From assembly GCA_019634615.1 (NCBI GenBank), contig JAHCAZ010000022.1, forward strand, positions 1 to 63,949: 63,949 bases of DNA. Direction: 5' to 3'. Source of the DNA: Opitutaceae bacterium (GTDB lineage Bacteria; Verrucomicrobiota; Verrucomicrobiia; Opitutales; Opitutaceae). This document shows, piece by piece, positions 9,761-17,740 of this stretch (positions are counted from its first letter, which is position 1; each line of letters opens with the position of its first letter). Under the pieces are notes generated by a model. It was not told the origin of the DNA and made no database searches. It was given only the letters and a program-made list of their open reading frames with translations. The translations under genes were made by a program, and so were the position numbers.

Positions 9761-9841
9761 ATATCATTTTACTCCACTCGCAGTATCCCAAAGCCGGCCT
9801 AACCCGTTGACCGCTGCGCCGGTCATTCCTTCCCATGGCCG

Positions 9842-11383
9842 ATGCTTGCAACACTCACGTCGGCCGCGCTTCAAGGCATCCACGCCGAGACAGTCCAAGT
9901 CGAAGTCAACGCCGGCGAGATCGGTGAACCCCGCTGGTTTTTCGTCGGCCTGCCCGACACCGCCGTCAAGGAGTCGGGCGACCGCGTCCAGGCCGCATTG
10001 AACAACAGCGGCTTTCGCTCCCCCAGCACGCGCACCACGATCAACCTCGCGCCCGGCGACCTGCGCAAGGAGGGCCCCTGCTACGACCTGCCCATCGCCC
10101 TCGGCATCCTCGCCGCCACGGGCCAATTGAAATCGGAACTGCTCGCCGACTGCCTGATCGCCGGCGAACTCAGCCTCTCGGGCGCCACGCGCCCGGTCAA
10201 AGGCGCCCTCGCCATCGCCCGCCTCGCGCGCCGGCTGGGGCGGCGCATCCTGCTGCTCCCGGCGCGATCCGCCGAGGAAGCCGCCCTCGTCGACGGCATC
10301 GAGGTCAAGCGCGTGGATTCGCTCGACGCCGCCTTTCGTTTCCTCACCGGCGAACGCGACCTGCCCAGCCTCACCTCCGCCGAGGCCCGGCGCAAACTCG
10401 CCGCCCGCAGCAGCGACGGCGCCGCCGACTTCGCCGAGATCAAGGGCCAGCACGCCCTCCGCCGCGCCGTCGAGGTGGCCGTCGCCGGCAATCACAATCT
10501 CCTGATGATCGGCCCGCCCGGTGCCGGCAAATCCATGGTGGCGAAACGCATCCCGACCGTGATGCCCGAATCCACCCTCGATGAACACCTTGAGATCCTG
10601 AGCATCCACTCCGCCGCCGGTCGCACGATCTCCGGCGAGACCGGCTGGGGCACGCGGCCGTTCCGTTCGCCGCACCACACCATCTCCGACGTCGGCCTCC
10701 TCGGCGGCGGCACCATCCCCGGCCCGGGCGAAATCTCACTCGCGCACCACGGTGTGCTGTTCCTCGATGAGTTGCCCGAGTTCAAACGCTCCGCGCTCGA
10801 GGTGCTGCGCCAGCCTCTCGAGGACGGTGAGGTCACGATCTCGCGCAGCGCCGGCAAGGTCACCCTGCCCTGCTGGTTCATGCTGGTGGCCGCGATGAAT
10901 CCTTGCCCTTGTGGATATCTCGGCGACACGCGCCACGAATGCCGGTGCTCGCCGACCCAGGTCCAGCGCTACCGCGCGCGCATCAGCGGACCCCTGCTCG
11001 ACCGCATCGACATCCACATCGACGCCCCCGCGCTCTCCATCGGCGAACTCCGCTCCGACCAGCCCGGCGAGACCTCGGCCACGATGCGCGCGCGCATCCA
11101 GGCCGCCCGCCACCGGCAGCAGGCCCGATTTGCCGGCACCGCCATCACCTCCAATGCCCGCATGCCGCACGGCCTCATCCGGCGTCATTGCGCGATCGAC
11201 TCGACCCTGGGCGACCTGCTCCAGCAGGCCATGGAGCAATTGTCCCTCTCCGCCCGCGCCTACGATCGCATCCTCAAGGTCGCCCGCACCATCGCCGACC
11301 TCGCCCACGCAGAGAAGATCGAGGCCCCGCACCTCCTCGAGGCGATCCAGTACCGCAGCCTGGATCGGACGTTTTTCTATTAG
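9842..11383 (+). CDS. comM: YifB/ComM family Mg-chelatase-like AAA+ ATPase
   Basis: 513 residues, the usual ComM/YifB length. The N-terminal ChlI/Lon-protease-like domain (1-170) opens [20 protein letters not shown] and contains [17 protein letters not shown] and [15 protein letters not shown]. The AAA+ Mg-chelatase domain follows, with Walker [13 protein letters not shown] near residue 223, [18 protein letters not shown], and Walker [18 protein letters not shown] small Cys cluster (NPCPCGYLG ... CRCS) and the C-terminal Mg_chelatase_C helices ([19 protein letters not shown]) complete it. In Proteobacteria ComM is a hexameric helicase promoting branch migration during natural transformation. 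By homology it acts in recombination of incoming DNA; the type IV pilus genes nearby fit DNA uptake but do not prove it. Confidence 0.93.
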   Translation: MLATLTSAALQGIHAETVQVEVNAGEIGEPRWFFVGLPDTAVKESGDRVQAALNNSGFRSPSTRTTINLAPGDLRKEGPCYDLPIALGILAATGQLKSELLADCLIAGELSLSGATRPVKGALAIARLARRLGRRILLLPARSAEEAALVDGIEVKRVDSLDAAFRFLTGERDLPSLTSAEARRKLAARSSDGAADFAEIKGQHALRRAVEVAVAGNHNLLMIGPPGAGKSMVAKRIPTVMPESTLDEHLEILSIHSAAGRTISGETGWGTRPFRSPHHTISDVGLLGGGTIPGPGEISLAHHGVLFLDELPEFKRSALEVLRQPLEDGEVTISRSAGKVTLPCWFMLVAAMNPCPCGYLGDTRHECRCSPTQVQRYRARISGPLLDRIDIHIDAPALSIGELRSDQPGETSATMRARIQAARHRQQARFAGTAITSNARMPHGLIRRHCAIDSTLGDLLQQAMEQLSLSARAYDRILKVARTIADLAHAEKIEAPHLLEAIQYRSLDRTFFY

Positions 11384-11398
11384 CAATCGTCCAGGAAA

Positions 11399-11542
11399 AT
11401 CGCGGAAGCGCGGAAATCGGCTTTGTGTAGCTACGAGCGTGAGCGAGTGGCCATCCGCTCCGCCTGCCGATCGGCCACTCGCTCACGCTCGTAGCTACCC
11501 CAGAACGTATTCCGCCCTTCCGCCCTTCCGCGTTTCCGCGAT
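11399..11542. repeat. Nested palindrome: outer GCGGAA arms around an S-type inner palindrome
   Basis: The inner element is a perfect 26-bp inverted repeat (11427-11452 and 11473-11498) starting GTAGCTACGAGCG and ending CGCTCGTAGCTAC, with a 20-base loop. Outside it lie ATCGCGGAAGCGCGGAAA (11399-11416) and, in mirror image, a stretch ending CCGCGTTTCCGCGAT at 11542. It fills the gap between convergent comM and the AraC-type gene. Confidence 0.85.
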
Positions 11543-11561
11543 CACAAGATCAATCCCGCTC

Positions 11562-12446
11562 TCACCCGCGCGCGTACTCCCGCGGCGAACGCCCGGTCAC
11601 GCTCCGGAACTGCCGGGCGAAATAGTTGCTGTCGTTGAACCCCACCGCGCCGCTCACCTCGCCCACGCGCAGGCCGCCGCGGCGCAGGAGCTGGGCGGCC
11701 TTCTCGATGCGCAGGTGGATCAGGTAATCGATCGGCGAGCGCCCGACAACCTCGCGGAACAACCGGTAGAGCGACGTGGGCGACGTGCCCGCCGCCTCGG
11801 CCACATCCTCGACCGTCACCGGCTCGGCATAATGCTGCTCGAGGAAGGCCAGCGCCTCGCTGATCTGCGTCACCGGTCGCGCCCCCGGCGCCGCCGTGTG
11901 GGTGTAGGCGCGCGCCAGGAAGCCGACAATGCGCTCGAAATGCGCCGTCGCCAGGAAACGGTAGCCCGGGGAGCGCTCGGTCAGCTCGCGCTCCATCTCC
12001 GCCACGATGCCGAGCAACGGCCCGAGTTCCCGCAACGGCAGCTTCAGCCGATTCTGGAAGCGCTCGCGCTGCCGCAGGCGCGGCTCGACCTCGAAGAGCG
12101 CATGGTAACCCGGCAGCGCCGCCAGGTCGGCCCGCGGCACCCGGAACCGCCGCGGGTCGTAGAGGATGTTGATCAGCGACAGCCCCTGCGTCTCCGGATA
12201 GTGGTGGCTCATCCCCCGCAGCACCACGAACACCTCGCCGGCGTCGATCGGATAGGACTCCGACCCGATGTTGTGCATCCCGCGCCCGCCCGTGATCAGC
12301 ACCAGCTCCTCGAACTCGTGCGCGTGCGGCGTCGGCCCCGAGCCGTGCATCGGCACGCGCATGACGCGCAGGCGAAAGGCCGGATCGGGGAACACCTCGA
12401 CCGACCGCATGCGGTGGATGACTTTGGGGGCGGCGAGGCGGACCAT
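11562..12446 (-). CDS. AraC/XylS family transcriptional regulator with cupin sensor domain
   Basis: 294 residues from the Met at 12446 (MVRLAAPKVI). A longer in-frame extension would run into the divergent dehydrogenase gene and is rejected. The N-terminal AraC-type cupin binding domain (about 1-150) has PHAHEFEELVLITGGRG and IDAGEVFVVLRGMSHHYP, like RhaS/RhaR sugar sensors. The C-terminal double helix-turn-helix (about 195-294) contains TVEDVAEAAGTSPTSLYRLF and GFNDSNYFARQFRSVTGRSP, the AraC signature. It probably senses a sugar or its derivative and controls the divergent gene cluster 12566-18726, 119 bases away. The ligand is unknown. Confidence 0.88.
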   Translation of the reverse strand: MVRLAAPKVIHRMRSVEVFPDPAFRLRVMRVPMHGSGPTPHAHEFEELVLITGGRGMHNIGSESYPIDAGEVFVVLRGMSHHYPETQGLSLINILYDPRRFRVPRADLAALPGYHALFEVEPRLRQRERFQNRLKLPLRELGPLLGIVAEMERELTERSPGYRFLATAHFERIVGFLARAYTHTAAPGARPVTQISEALAFLEQHYAEPVTVEDVAEAAGTSPTSLYRLFREVVGRSPIDYLIHLRIEKAAQLLRRGGLRVGEVSGAVGFNDSNYFARQFRSVTGRSPREYARG

Positions 12447-12486
12447 GGCGGTGGCAGGATCGTGCTGATATTCGGTAGTTTCGTCA

Positions 12487-12515
12487 AGGACACGACCGCC
12501 GGCGTCAGGTATGAT
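12487..12515 (+). promoter_or_regulatory. Candidate sigma-70-type promoter for the dehydrogenase cluster
   Basis: AGGACA (12487-12492) and TATGAT (12510-12515) are separated by 17 bases, giving 4/6 and 5/6 matches to the consensus. The predicted start of transcription is near 12522, about 44 bases before the ATG at 12566. The weak -35 box suits activation by the divergent AraC-type regulator. This is a sequence match only. Confidence 0.35.
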
Positions 12516-12565
12516 CGCACGGTCTTTTTGCCCGGTTATCCTCTCCCAACCCATCCCCATTCCCC

Positions 12566-13678
12566 ATGAAGCCACTCAAGGTCGGAGTCGTTGGCATTCG
12601 CGGTATCGGCCAGATGCACGCCGCCGCCCATGCCGCCAATCCCCTCGCCGAGCTGGTCGCCGTCTGTGACGTGGTCAAGGCCCGCGCCGACGAGACCGCC
12701 GCCAAGCACAAGGTCAAGGCCTACGCCGGCCTCAAGGACATGCTCGATGCCCACCCGGACCTCGACATCGTCGACATCTGCACGGGCGGACACGAGAACG
12801 GCGGCTGGCACTTCGAGCCCACGATGGAGGCCCTCGCCGCCGGCAAGAACGTGCTGGTCGAGAAGCCGATCTCCAACGACATCGCGGAGGCCCGCGAGAT
12901 GGTCCGCTTCGCCGCCGAGAAGGATCTCTACCTCGGCTGCAACCTGAACCACTACTTCACCGAGCCCGCCAGGCTGGCGCGCGAGGCGATGAACGCCGGC
13001 AAGATCGGCGAGCAGATCTACTGCCTGCACCGCATGGGCTTCATCGGCGGCCAGGACATCTACGCGAAGGGCGGCGGCCCCAACTTCGAGGGCTTCCCCT
13101 ACTCGCACACGAAGGCCTTCCTCGCCCACCCGTTCAGCCTGATGCGGCACTTCTGCGGCGACATCACGCACATCCAGGCCTTCATGGATCGACCCGGTTT
13201 CCGGCGCAACGTGTCGGACCTCATGCTCTCCATCGCCAGCATCAATGTCCGCTTCGCCAGCGGCGCCGTCGGCTACATGTTCAGCTCCCGCGGCGACGCC
13301 ACCATGGGCCTCGGCGGCTGGTGGAGCTTCGAGCTCGGCGGCAGCAAGGGCACCTTCGTCATCGAGAACTGCGTTGAAAAATACACGTACTTCCCCGCCC
13401 CGCAGCCCGGCGAGAAGCTCGGCCTCGGCGAGCAGCCCGCCCCGCAGGTGACCAACACCGGCATCAAGGACTTCGGCGTCACCTTCCCGAACCGCATCAA
13501 CGCTTTCCTCGAGGACGTCGCCAACCAGGTCCCGAAGAACAAGCTCCGCGCCTCCGGCCGCGACGCCCTCGCCACCCTCGAGTACACCTTCGCCGCCATC
13601 GAATCCTACGAGGAGGGCGGCGCCCTCGTGCGGCCGCACGCGCTGCCGCCGCTCAAGCGCGACCTCAAGGACCAGTAA
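12566..13678 (+). CDS. Gfo/Idh/MocA family oxidoreductase (1)
   Basis: 370 residues. The N-terminal Rossmann fold opens KVGVVGIRGIGQMHAAAH, a variant GxxGxGxxH dinucleotide motif, and carries the family's catalytic VEKPIS near residue 98. The C-terminal alpha/beta domain (about 130-330) has FLAHPFSLMRHFCGDI, where the HPF/His region replaces the usual GGxxxDxGxH segment, and a late NRINAFLEDV. Members oxidise or epimerise sugars, inositols and their derivatives using NAD(P). It is the first gene of a tight plus-strand cluster, with a 17-base gap to the TIM-barrel epimerase. The substrate is unknown. Confidence 0.88.
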   Translation: MKPLKVGVVGIRGIGQMHAAAHAANPLAELVAVCDVVKARADETAAKHKVKAYAGLKDMLDAHPDLDIVDICTGGHENGGWHFEPTMEALAAGKNVLVEKPISNDIAEAREMVRFAAEKDLYLGCNLNHYFTEPARLAREAMNAGKIGEQIYCLHRMGFIGGQDIYAKGGGPNFEGFPYSHTKAFLAHPFSLMRHFCGDITHIQAFMDRPGFRRNVSDLMLSIASINVRFASGAVGYMFSSRGDATMGLGGWWSFELGGSKGTFVIENCVEKYTYFPAPQPGEKLGLGEQPAPQVTNTGIKDFGVTFPNRINAFLEDVANQVPKNKLRASGRDALATLEYTFAAIESYEEGGALVRPHALPPLKRDLKDQ

Positions 13679-13695
13679 ACCAACGAGGCATCCCC

Positions 13696-14493
13696 ATGAA
13701 ACTTGGCGCCAATTCCGTGCTGTTCGGCGGGTACGACCTCGCCACGGCTTTCCGTTGCATCCAATGGGCCGGCTACGACGGCATCGAGGTCTCCGCCATC
13801 GGCGGCATGAGCGAGCACCTCGTCATCGACCGCTGGCGCGAGTGCGCCCCGACGGTGAAGCAGCTCGCCGCCGACACGGGTCTCAAGCTCCTCGCCATGG
13901 AGCAGCCCAGCCAGGATCCCGCGATCATGGAGGCCGCCATGCAGGCCGCCGTCGAGACGGGCATCCCGATCATCAACTGCGGACCCGGCGGCAAGACCGG
14001 CGACGCCGCCTCGCTCCAGCAGTCCATCGACTCGCTCGGACGCCTCGCCGATCGCGCCGCCCACTACGGCGTGACCCTCTGCGTGAAGGCCCACGTCGGC
14101 GCCGCGATCCACAACACGCCCACGACCCTCCAGGTGCTCGCCGCCATCTCCTCGCCGGCCTTCGGCCTCGACATGGACCCGAGCCACATCCACCGCGCCG
14201 GCGAGAACCCCGTCGACGCCCTGCGCGCCGTCGTGCACCGCGTGAAGCACGTGCACATCCGCGACTGCCGCGGCCGCCAGCAGAACCCCGGCAAGCCCGA
14301 GGAACAGGCCAACGGTCGCGGCGAGATCGACCTGCTCGGCTACCTCCGCGTCCTGCACGAGGCGAAGTACACCGGCCCGGTCGACCTCGAGATCATTGGC
14401 GCCAAGGACTACCCGCTCGAACGCTGCTGCACCATCGCCGCCGAGTCCCGCGGCCACATGCAGGCCTGCCTCCAGGCCTGCGGCGCGCGGTAA
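13696..14493 (+). CDS. Sugar phosphate isomerase/epimerase family protein (xylose isomerase-like TIM barrel)
   Basis: 265 residues, typical of the AP-endonuclease-2/xylose isomerase-like TIM-barrel family. It opens MKLGANSVLFGGYDLATAF and has the early strand GYDGIEVSAIGG. Likely metal ligands are visible: the Glu of LLAMEQPSQ, the Asp and His of GLDMDPSHIHRAGE, the His of VHIRDCRG, and the Glu of VDLEIIGAKDYP. Such enzymes (IolE, IolI, UlaE, 3-keto-sugar epimerases) isomerise or dehydrate keto-sugars and often pair with Gfo/Idh/MocA dehydrogenases that create the keto group. That pairing is exactly the context here, with dehydrogenase genes on both sides (gaps of 17 and 18 bases). Confidence 0.85.
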   Translation: MKLGANSVLFGGYDLATAFRCIQWAGYDGIEVSAIGGMSEHLVIDRWRECAPTVKQLAADTGLKLLAMEQPSQDPAIMEAAMQAAVETGIPIINCGPGGKTGDAASLQQSIDSLGRLADRAAHYGVTLCVKAHVGAAIHNTPTTLQVLAAISSPAFGLDMDPSHIHRAGENPVDALRAVVHRVKHVHIRDCRGRQQNPGKPEEQANGRGEIDLLGYLRVLHEAKYTGPVDLEIIGAKDYPLERCCTIAAESRGHMQACLQACGAR

Positions 14494-14511
14494 GTTCCAG
14501 CCGCCTCCACC

Positions 14512-15543
14512 GTGAAAGCGGCGATCCTCGGCTTCGCCCACGCTCACGTGGGAATGTATATCGAGGGCTGGCGCGAGCAACCCAGCCTCGGCGTCGACGT
14601 CGTCGCCGGTTGGGACCATGACGCGACGCGCCTCCGGGATTCGGCCGCCAAGTATGGCCTCGAGGCCGCCGCCGATCTCGCCGTCCTGCTCGCCCGCCGC
14701 GACATCGACGCCGTGGTCATCGGCGCCGAAACCTCCCGCCACGCCGACCTCGTCATCGCGGCGGCCCACGCCGGCAATCGGATCATCCTTCAAAAACCGC
14801 TCGCCCTCACGCTCGCGCAGGCCGACGCCATCGTCGACGTCATTACGGCGACCGGCGTGCCCTTCACGCTCGCCTGGCAGATGCGCGTCGATCCGCAGAA
14901 CCTGCGCATGAAGGAACTGGTGACCTCCGGCACGCTCGGCCGTGTTCTTCAGGTCCGCCGCCGCCACGGGCTCCCCGCGCACCTGTGGGCCGGCTTCGAC
15001 CGCTCCTGGCACGTGCAGCCCGAGCTCAACCGCGGCCTCTGGGCCGACGACGCCGCCCACGCCGTCGATTTCCTCTACTGGCTCCTCGGCCCGCCCCGCA
15101 GCGTAATGGCTGAAATCGCCACGCTCGTGAACCCGCGCATGCCCGACGACAACGGCATCGCGATCTTCCGCTACGCCGACGGCGCCTTCGCCGAGGTCGT
15201 CTTCTCCGCCACCTGCACCGCCGCCGAGAACTCCACCGAGATCGTCGGCGAGAATGGCTGCGTCATCCAGAACTTCGGCGACGCCCCCAGCTGCAACGTC
15301 CCCCGCCCCGCCGACGCTGTCGGCCTCAAGTGGTTCATCCGTGACGCGAAGGCGTGGACCGACAGCGGCCTCCCCTCGCCGGCCAACCACGGCGCCCGCA
15401 TCAAGGCCCTCGCCGGCCCCCTCGCCGATTTCCTCCACGGCCGCCGCCCGCCCATCGCCACCGCTGCCGAGGGGCGCGACGTGCTCCGCCTCACTCTGGC
15501 CTGCCATGACGCCGCCGCTTCCGGCCGGCGCATCACTTTCTGA
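14512..15543 (+). CDS. Gfo/Idh/MocA-like oxidoreductase (2), atypical motifs
   Basis: 343 residues from a GTG start at 14512, 18 bases after the epimerase stop. The fold is recognisable, but two hallmark motifs differ: the dinucleotide turn reads ILGFAHAHVGMY instead of GxGxxG, and the catalytic EKP is replaced by LQKPLAL near residue 93. The later WADDAAHAVDFLYWLLG keeps the His and Asp of the C-terminal family motif. These changes suggest a subfamily with altered cofactor handling or chemistry (for example tightly bound cofactor or a non-redox role), though this is inference. It lies in the middle of the AraC-linked cluster. Confidence 0.8.
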   Translation: MKAAILGFAHAHVGMYIEGWREQPSLGVDVVAGWDHDATRLRDSAAKYGLEAAADLAVLLARRDIDAVVIGAETSRHADLVIAAAHAGNRIILQKPLALTLAQADAIVDVITATGVPFTLAWQMRVDPQNLRMKELVTSGTLGRVLQVRRRHGLPAHLWAGFDRSWHVQPELNRGLWADDAAHAVDFLYWLLGPPRSVMAEIATLVNPRMPDDNGIAIFRYADGAFAEVVFSATCTAAENSTEIVGENGCVIQNFGDAPSCNVPRPADAVGLKWFIRDAKAWTDSGLPSPANHGARIKALAGPLADFLHGRRPPIATAAEGRDVLRLTLACHDAAASGRRITF

Positions 15544-15569
15544 TCCGCCTCATCACCCAGTCCTCCCCC

Positions 15570-16979
15570 ATGAAACGCAAACCCAACCTCATCCTCTTCG
15601 GCATCGACAGCCTGCGCTCAGACCACATGAGCCTCTACGGCTACCCGCGCCTGACCACGCCCCACATCGACAAGTACGTCGCCCAAGGCTCCGTCTTCGA
15701 GCGCCAGTTCAGCCCACACATCCCCACCACGCCCGGCTACTCGTCGATGTTCACCGGCATGGACTGCTTCGGCACCGACGTCGTCGCGCTCCGCCACGAG
15801 GGCGGCCTCGGCAAGCACGTGAAGACCCTCGCCGAGATCCTCGGCGACGCCGGCTACGCCACGACCTGCGTCGGCTTCAGCCACAATCCCGCCTCCCGCG
15901 GTTTCCAGAAGTACGTCGACTTCACCGGCTGGGGCTCCTGGGAAGACGGCCGCAGTCCGAAGGCCGAGAAGCTCAACGAGGTCGCCATCCCCGAGCTCAA
16001 GCGCCTCGCCGGCGGCAAGCAGCCCTTCTTCCTCTTCATGCGGCACATGGACCCGCACTCGCCCTACCTGCCCCCGGGCCCGTACGAGCGCATGTTCTAT
16101 GACGGCAACGAGTACGACCCGAAGAACAAGTCGCTCAAGCCGGTCATGGATTTCAAGCCGTTCTGCGATTACTTCGCGAGCTGGTTCCCGCCGGGCTGCA
16201 CCGACAAGGACTACATCAACGCCCAGTACGACGGCGCCATCGCCTACATGGATGCGTGCATCGCGAACATCTTTGCGACGATCGCCTCGCTCGGCCTCGA
16301 GGAGGACACGCTCGTGGTGATCACCTCCGACCACGGCGAAACCCTCTACGACCACGAGTGCTGGTACGACCACCACGGCCTCTACGAGTGCACCCTCGAG
16401 GTTCCGCTCTGCTTCGTCTGGCCGGGCAAGGTCCCGGCCGGCGTGCGCGTGAAGGACTACACGCTCCAGAAGGACACGACGCCCACGATCCTCGACCTCA
16501 TGGGCATCCGCACCGGCATCAAGTTCGACGGCCGCAGCCTGAAGCCCCGCATGGAGGGCAAGCCCTGGGTCGGCGAATCGGAGTTCTACATCACCGAGGC
16601 CACCTGGATGCGTAAGCACGGTTGGCGCACGCCCGAGTGGAAGCTGATTCAGGCCCTCGAGCCCGACTTCCATTTCAAACCCGAGATCGAGCTCTACAAC
16701 CTCGTGAAGGACCCGGAGGAGAACACCAACGTCGCCGCGCAGGAGCCCGCGGTCGTCAAGCTGCTCCAGGCCCGGATGCTCGAGCACATCGCCCGCCGCG
16801 AAAAGCAGACCGGCCGGAAGAACCCGATGTACACCAACCTGAAATGGCACGGTTTCCCGCACGGGCCGTTCGAGTCATCGCAGCAGGCCTACGACGAGAT
16901 GCACATCGGTTCGCCCAACGCCGCCCAGAAACTCCAGGCCCGCGAACTCCGCCGCCAGCGCGGACAAAAGAAGCTCTGA
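15570..16979 (+). CDS. Sulfatase-superfamily (alkaline phosphatase fold) hydrolase with Thr at the formylglycine position
   Basis: 469 residues. Metal-binding motifs of the sulfatase/alkaline phosphatase fold are clear: NLILFGIDSLRSDHMSLYG at the start (Asp13), VVITSDHGETLYDH near residue 252, and YDHHGLYECTLEVPL. The catalytic segment reads TTPGYSSMFTG (Thr53 to Gly63). In formylglycine sulfatases this is C/S-x-P-x-R...TG, so Cys/Ser is Thr53 and Arg is Tyr57. Maturation to formylglycine is therefore unlikely; Thr could act directly as nucleophile, as in phosphotransferases of this fold. No signal peptide is seen, implying a cytoplasmic protein. It sits 26 bases after oxidoreductase 2 and 8 before the sulfotransferase-like gene. 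The substrate could be a sulfate, phosphate or phosphonate ester. Confidence 0.8.
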   Translation: MKRKPNLILFGIDSLRSDHMSLYGYPRLTTPHIDKYVAQGSVFERQFSPHIPTTPGYSSMFTGMDCFGTDVVALRHEGGLGKHVKTLAEILGDAGYATTCVGFSHNPASRGFQKYVDFTGWGSWEDGRSPKAEKLNEVAIPELKRLAGGKQPFFLFMRHMDPHSPYLPPGPYERMFYDGNEYDPKNKSLKPVMDFKPFCDYFASWFPPGCTDKDYINAQYDGAIAYMDACIANIFATIASLGLEEDTLVVITSDHGETLYDHECWYDHHGLYECTLEVPLCFVWPGKVPAGVRVKDYTLQKDTTPTILDLMGIRTGIKFDGRSLKPRMEGKPWVGESEFYITEATWMRKHGWRTPEWKLIQALEPDFHFKPEIELYNLVKDPEENTNVAAQEPAVVKLLQARMLEHIARREKQTGRKNPMYTNLKWHGFPHGPFESSQQAYDEMHIGSPNAAQKLQARELRRQRGQKKL

Positions 16980-16987
16980 CCGCCACC

Positions 16988-17740
16988 ATGCTCGTCACCG
17001 TCATCGGCCGGGGCCACTCCGGCACGCGGGCCATGTCGCACACGCTGTCCGCCAGCGGCGTGCACATGGGCGCCCCGCTGAACGATTCCTGGGATCTCGT
17101 GCCGCCCGATGCCATGTACGACGCCTGCCGGGTCCTCGCCCGGCAGGTGCGCTGGCAGGGCGGGCTCAAGTGGGACTTCTCCGCCCTCATGCAGGGCGAG
17201 ATTCCCGCCGAGTTCCGGGACCTGATCCAGAGCTACCTCAAGTCGGTCCTGACCAGCCCGGCCGTGTACCGCGGCTGGAAGATCCCGGAGACGACCCTCG
17301 TCCTGCCCTGGATCCTTCGGCTGTTCCCCGAGGCCAAGTATGTCTTCTGGATCCGCGACCCGCGCGACTGCATCCTCGGCAGCCACGTGACCGACGACCT
17401 CAAGACCTTCGGCATCGCCTACCCGCCGGTGGACAACGATCTCCTCCGCCGCGCCATCTCGTGGCGGTACCAATACGACCTCGTCAAGGCCACCCGCCCG
17501 CCGGCCAACTGGATCGAGGTGCGGTTCGAGGACTTTGTGCTGCGTCAGGATGAGACCCTCGCGCGAGTCGGCGACTTCCTCGGCATCAAGCTCGCCAAGA
17601 TCCCCGTGCGGCCCGAGACCGTGGACCGCTGGCGCACGCATCCACAGACGGTCACTTACGACTTCCTCGAGCCGGCCCTGCGCGCATACGGTTACGAGAT
17701 TCCCGCCGGCACGAAAATCGAGAAGACCAACCTATGCTGA
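16988..17740 (+). CDS. Sulfotransferase-like P-loop protein
   Basis: 250 residues from the Met at 16988 (MLVTVIGRGHSGTRAM). The first loop GRGHSGTR resembles the 5'-phosphosulfate-binding loop of PAPS sulfotransferases (RSGTTxL-like). YVFWIRDPRDCILGSH near residue 121 matches the 3'-phosphate-binding region (VRDPRDxxxS). A later WIEVRFEDFVLRQDETLARV is the conserved LRYEDL-type segment followed by the GDFLGI helix. It would transfer sulfate from PAPS to a hydroxyl group. Its ATG..TGA end overlaps the next gene (ATGCTGA, 17734-17740), showing translational coupling. No PAPS synthesis genes are in the window. A kinase-like P-loop role is possible but less likely. Confidence 0.72.
   Translation: MLVTVIGRGHSGTRAMSHTLSASGVHMGAPLNDSWDLVPPDAMYDACRVLARQVRWQGGLKWDFSALMQGEIPAEFRDLIQSYLKSVLTSPAVYRGWKIPETTLVLPWILRLFPEAKYVFWIRDPRDCILGSHVTDDLKTFGIAYPPVDNDLLRRAISWRYQYDLVKATRPPANWIEVRFEDFVLRQDETLARVGDFLGIKLAKIPVRPETVDRWRTHPQTVTYDFLEPALRAYGYEIPAGTKIEKTNLC

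Noticed and set aside
11427..11498. Long perfect inverted repeats as intrinsic terminators
   Set aside because: No U-tract follows either strand and copies also occur inside operons and genes; only 19511-19547 has terminator features.
12447..12575. N-terminal extension of the AraC-type regulator
   Set aside because: It would overlap the start of the divergent dehydrogenase gene and its likely promoter; the extra residues are not part of the cupin domain.
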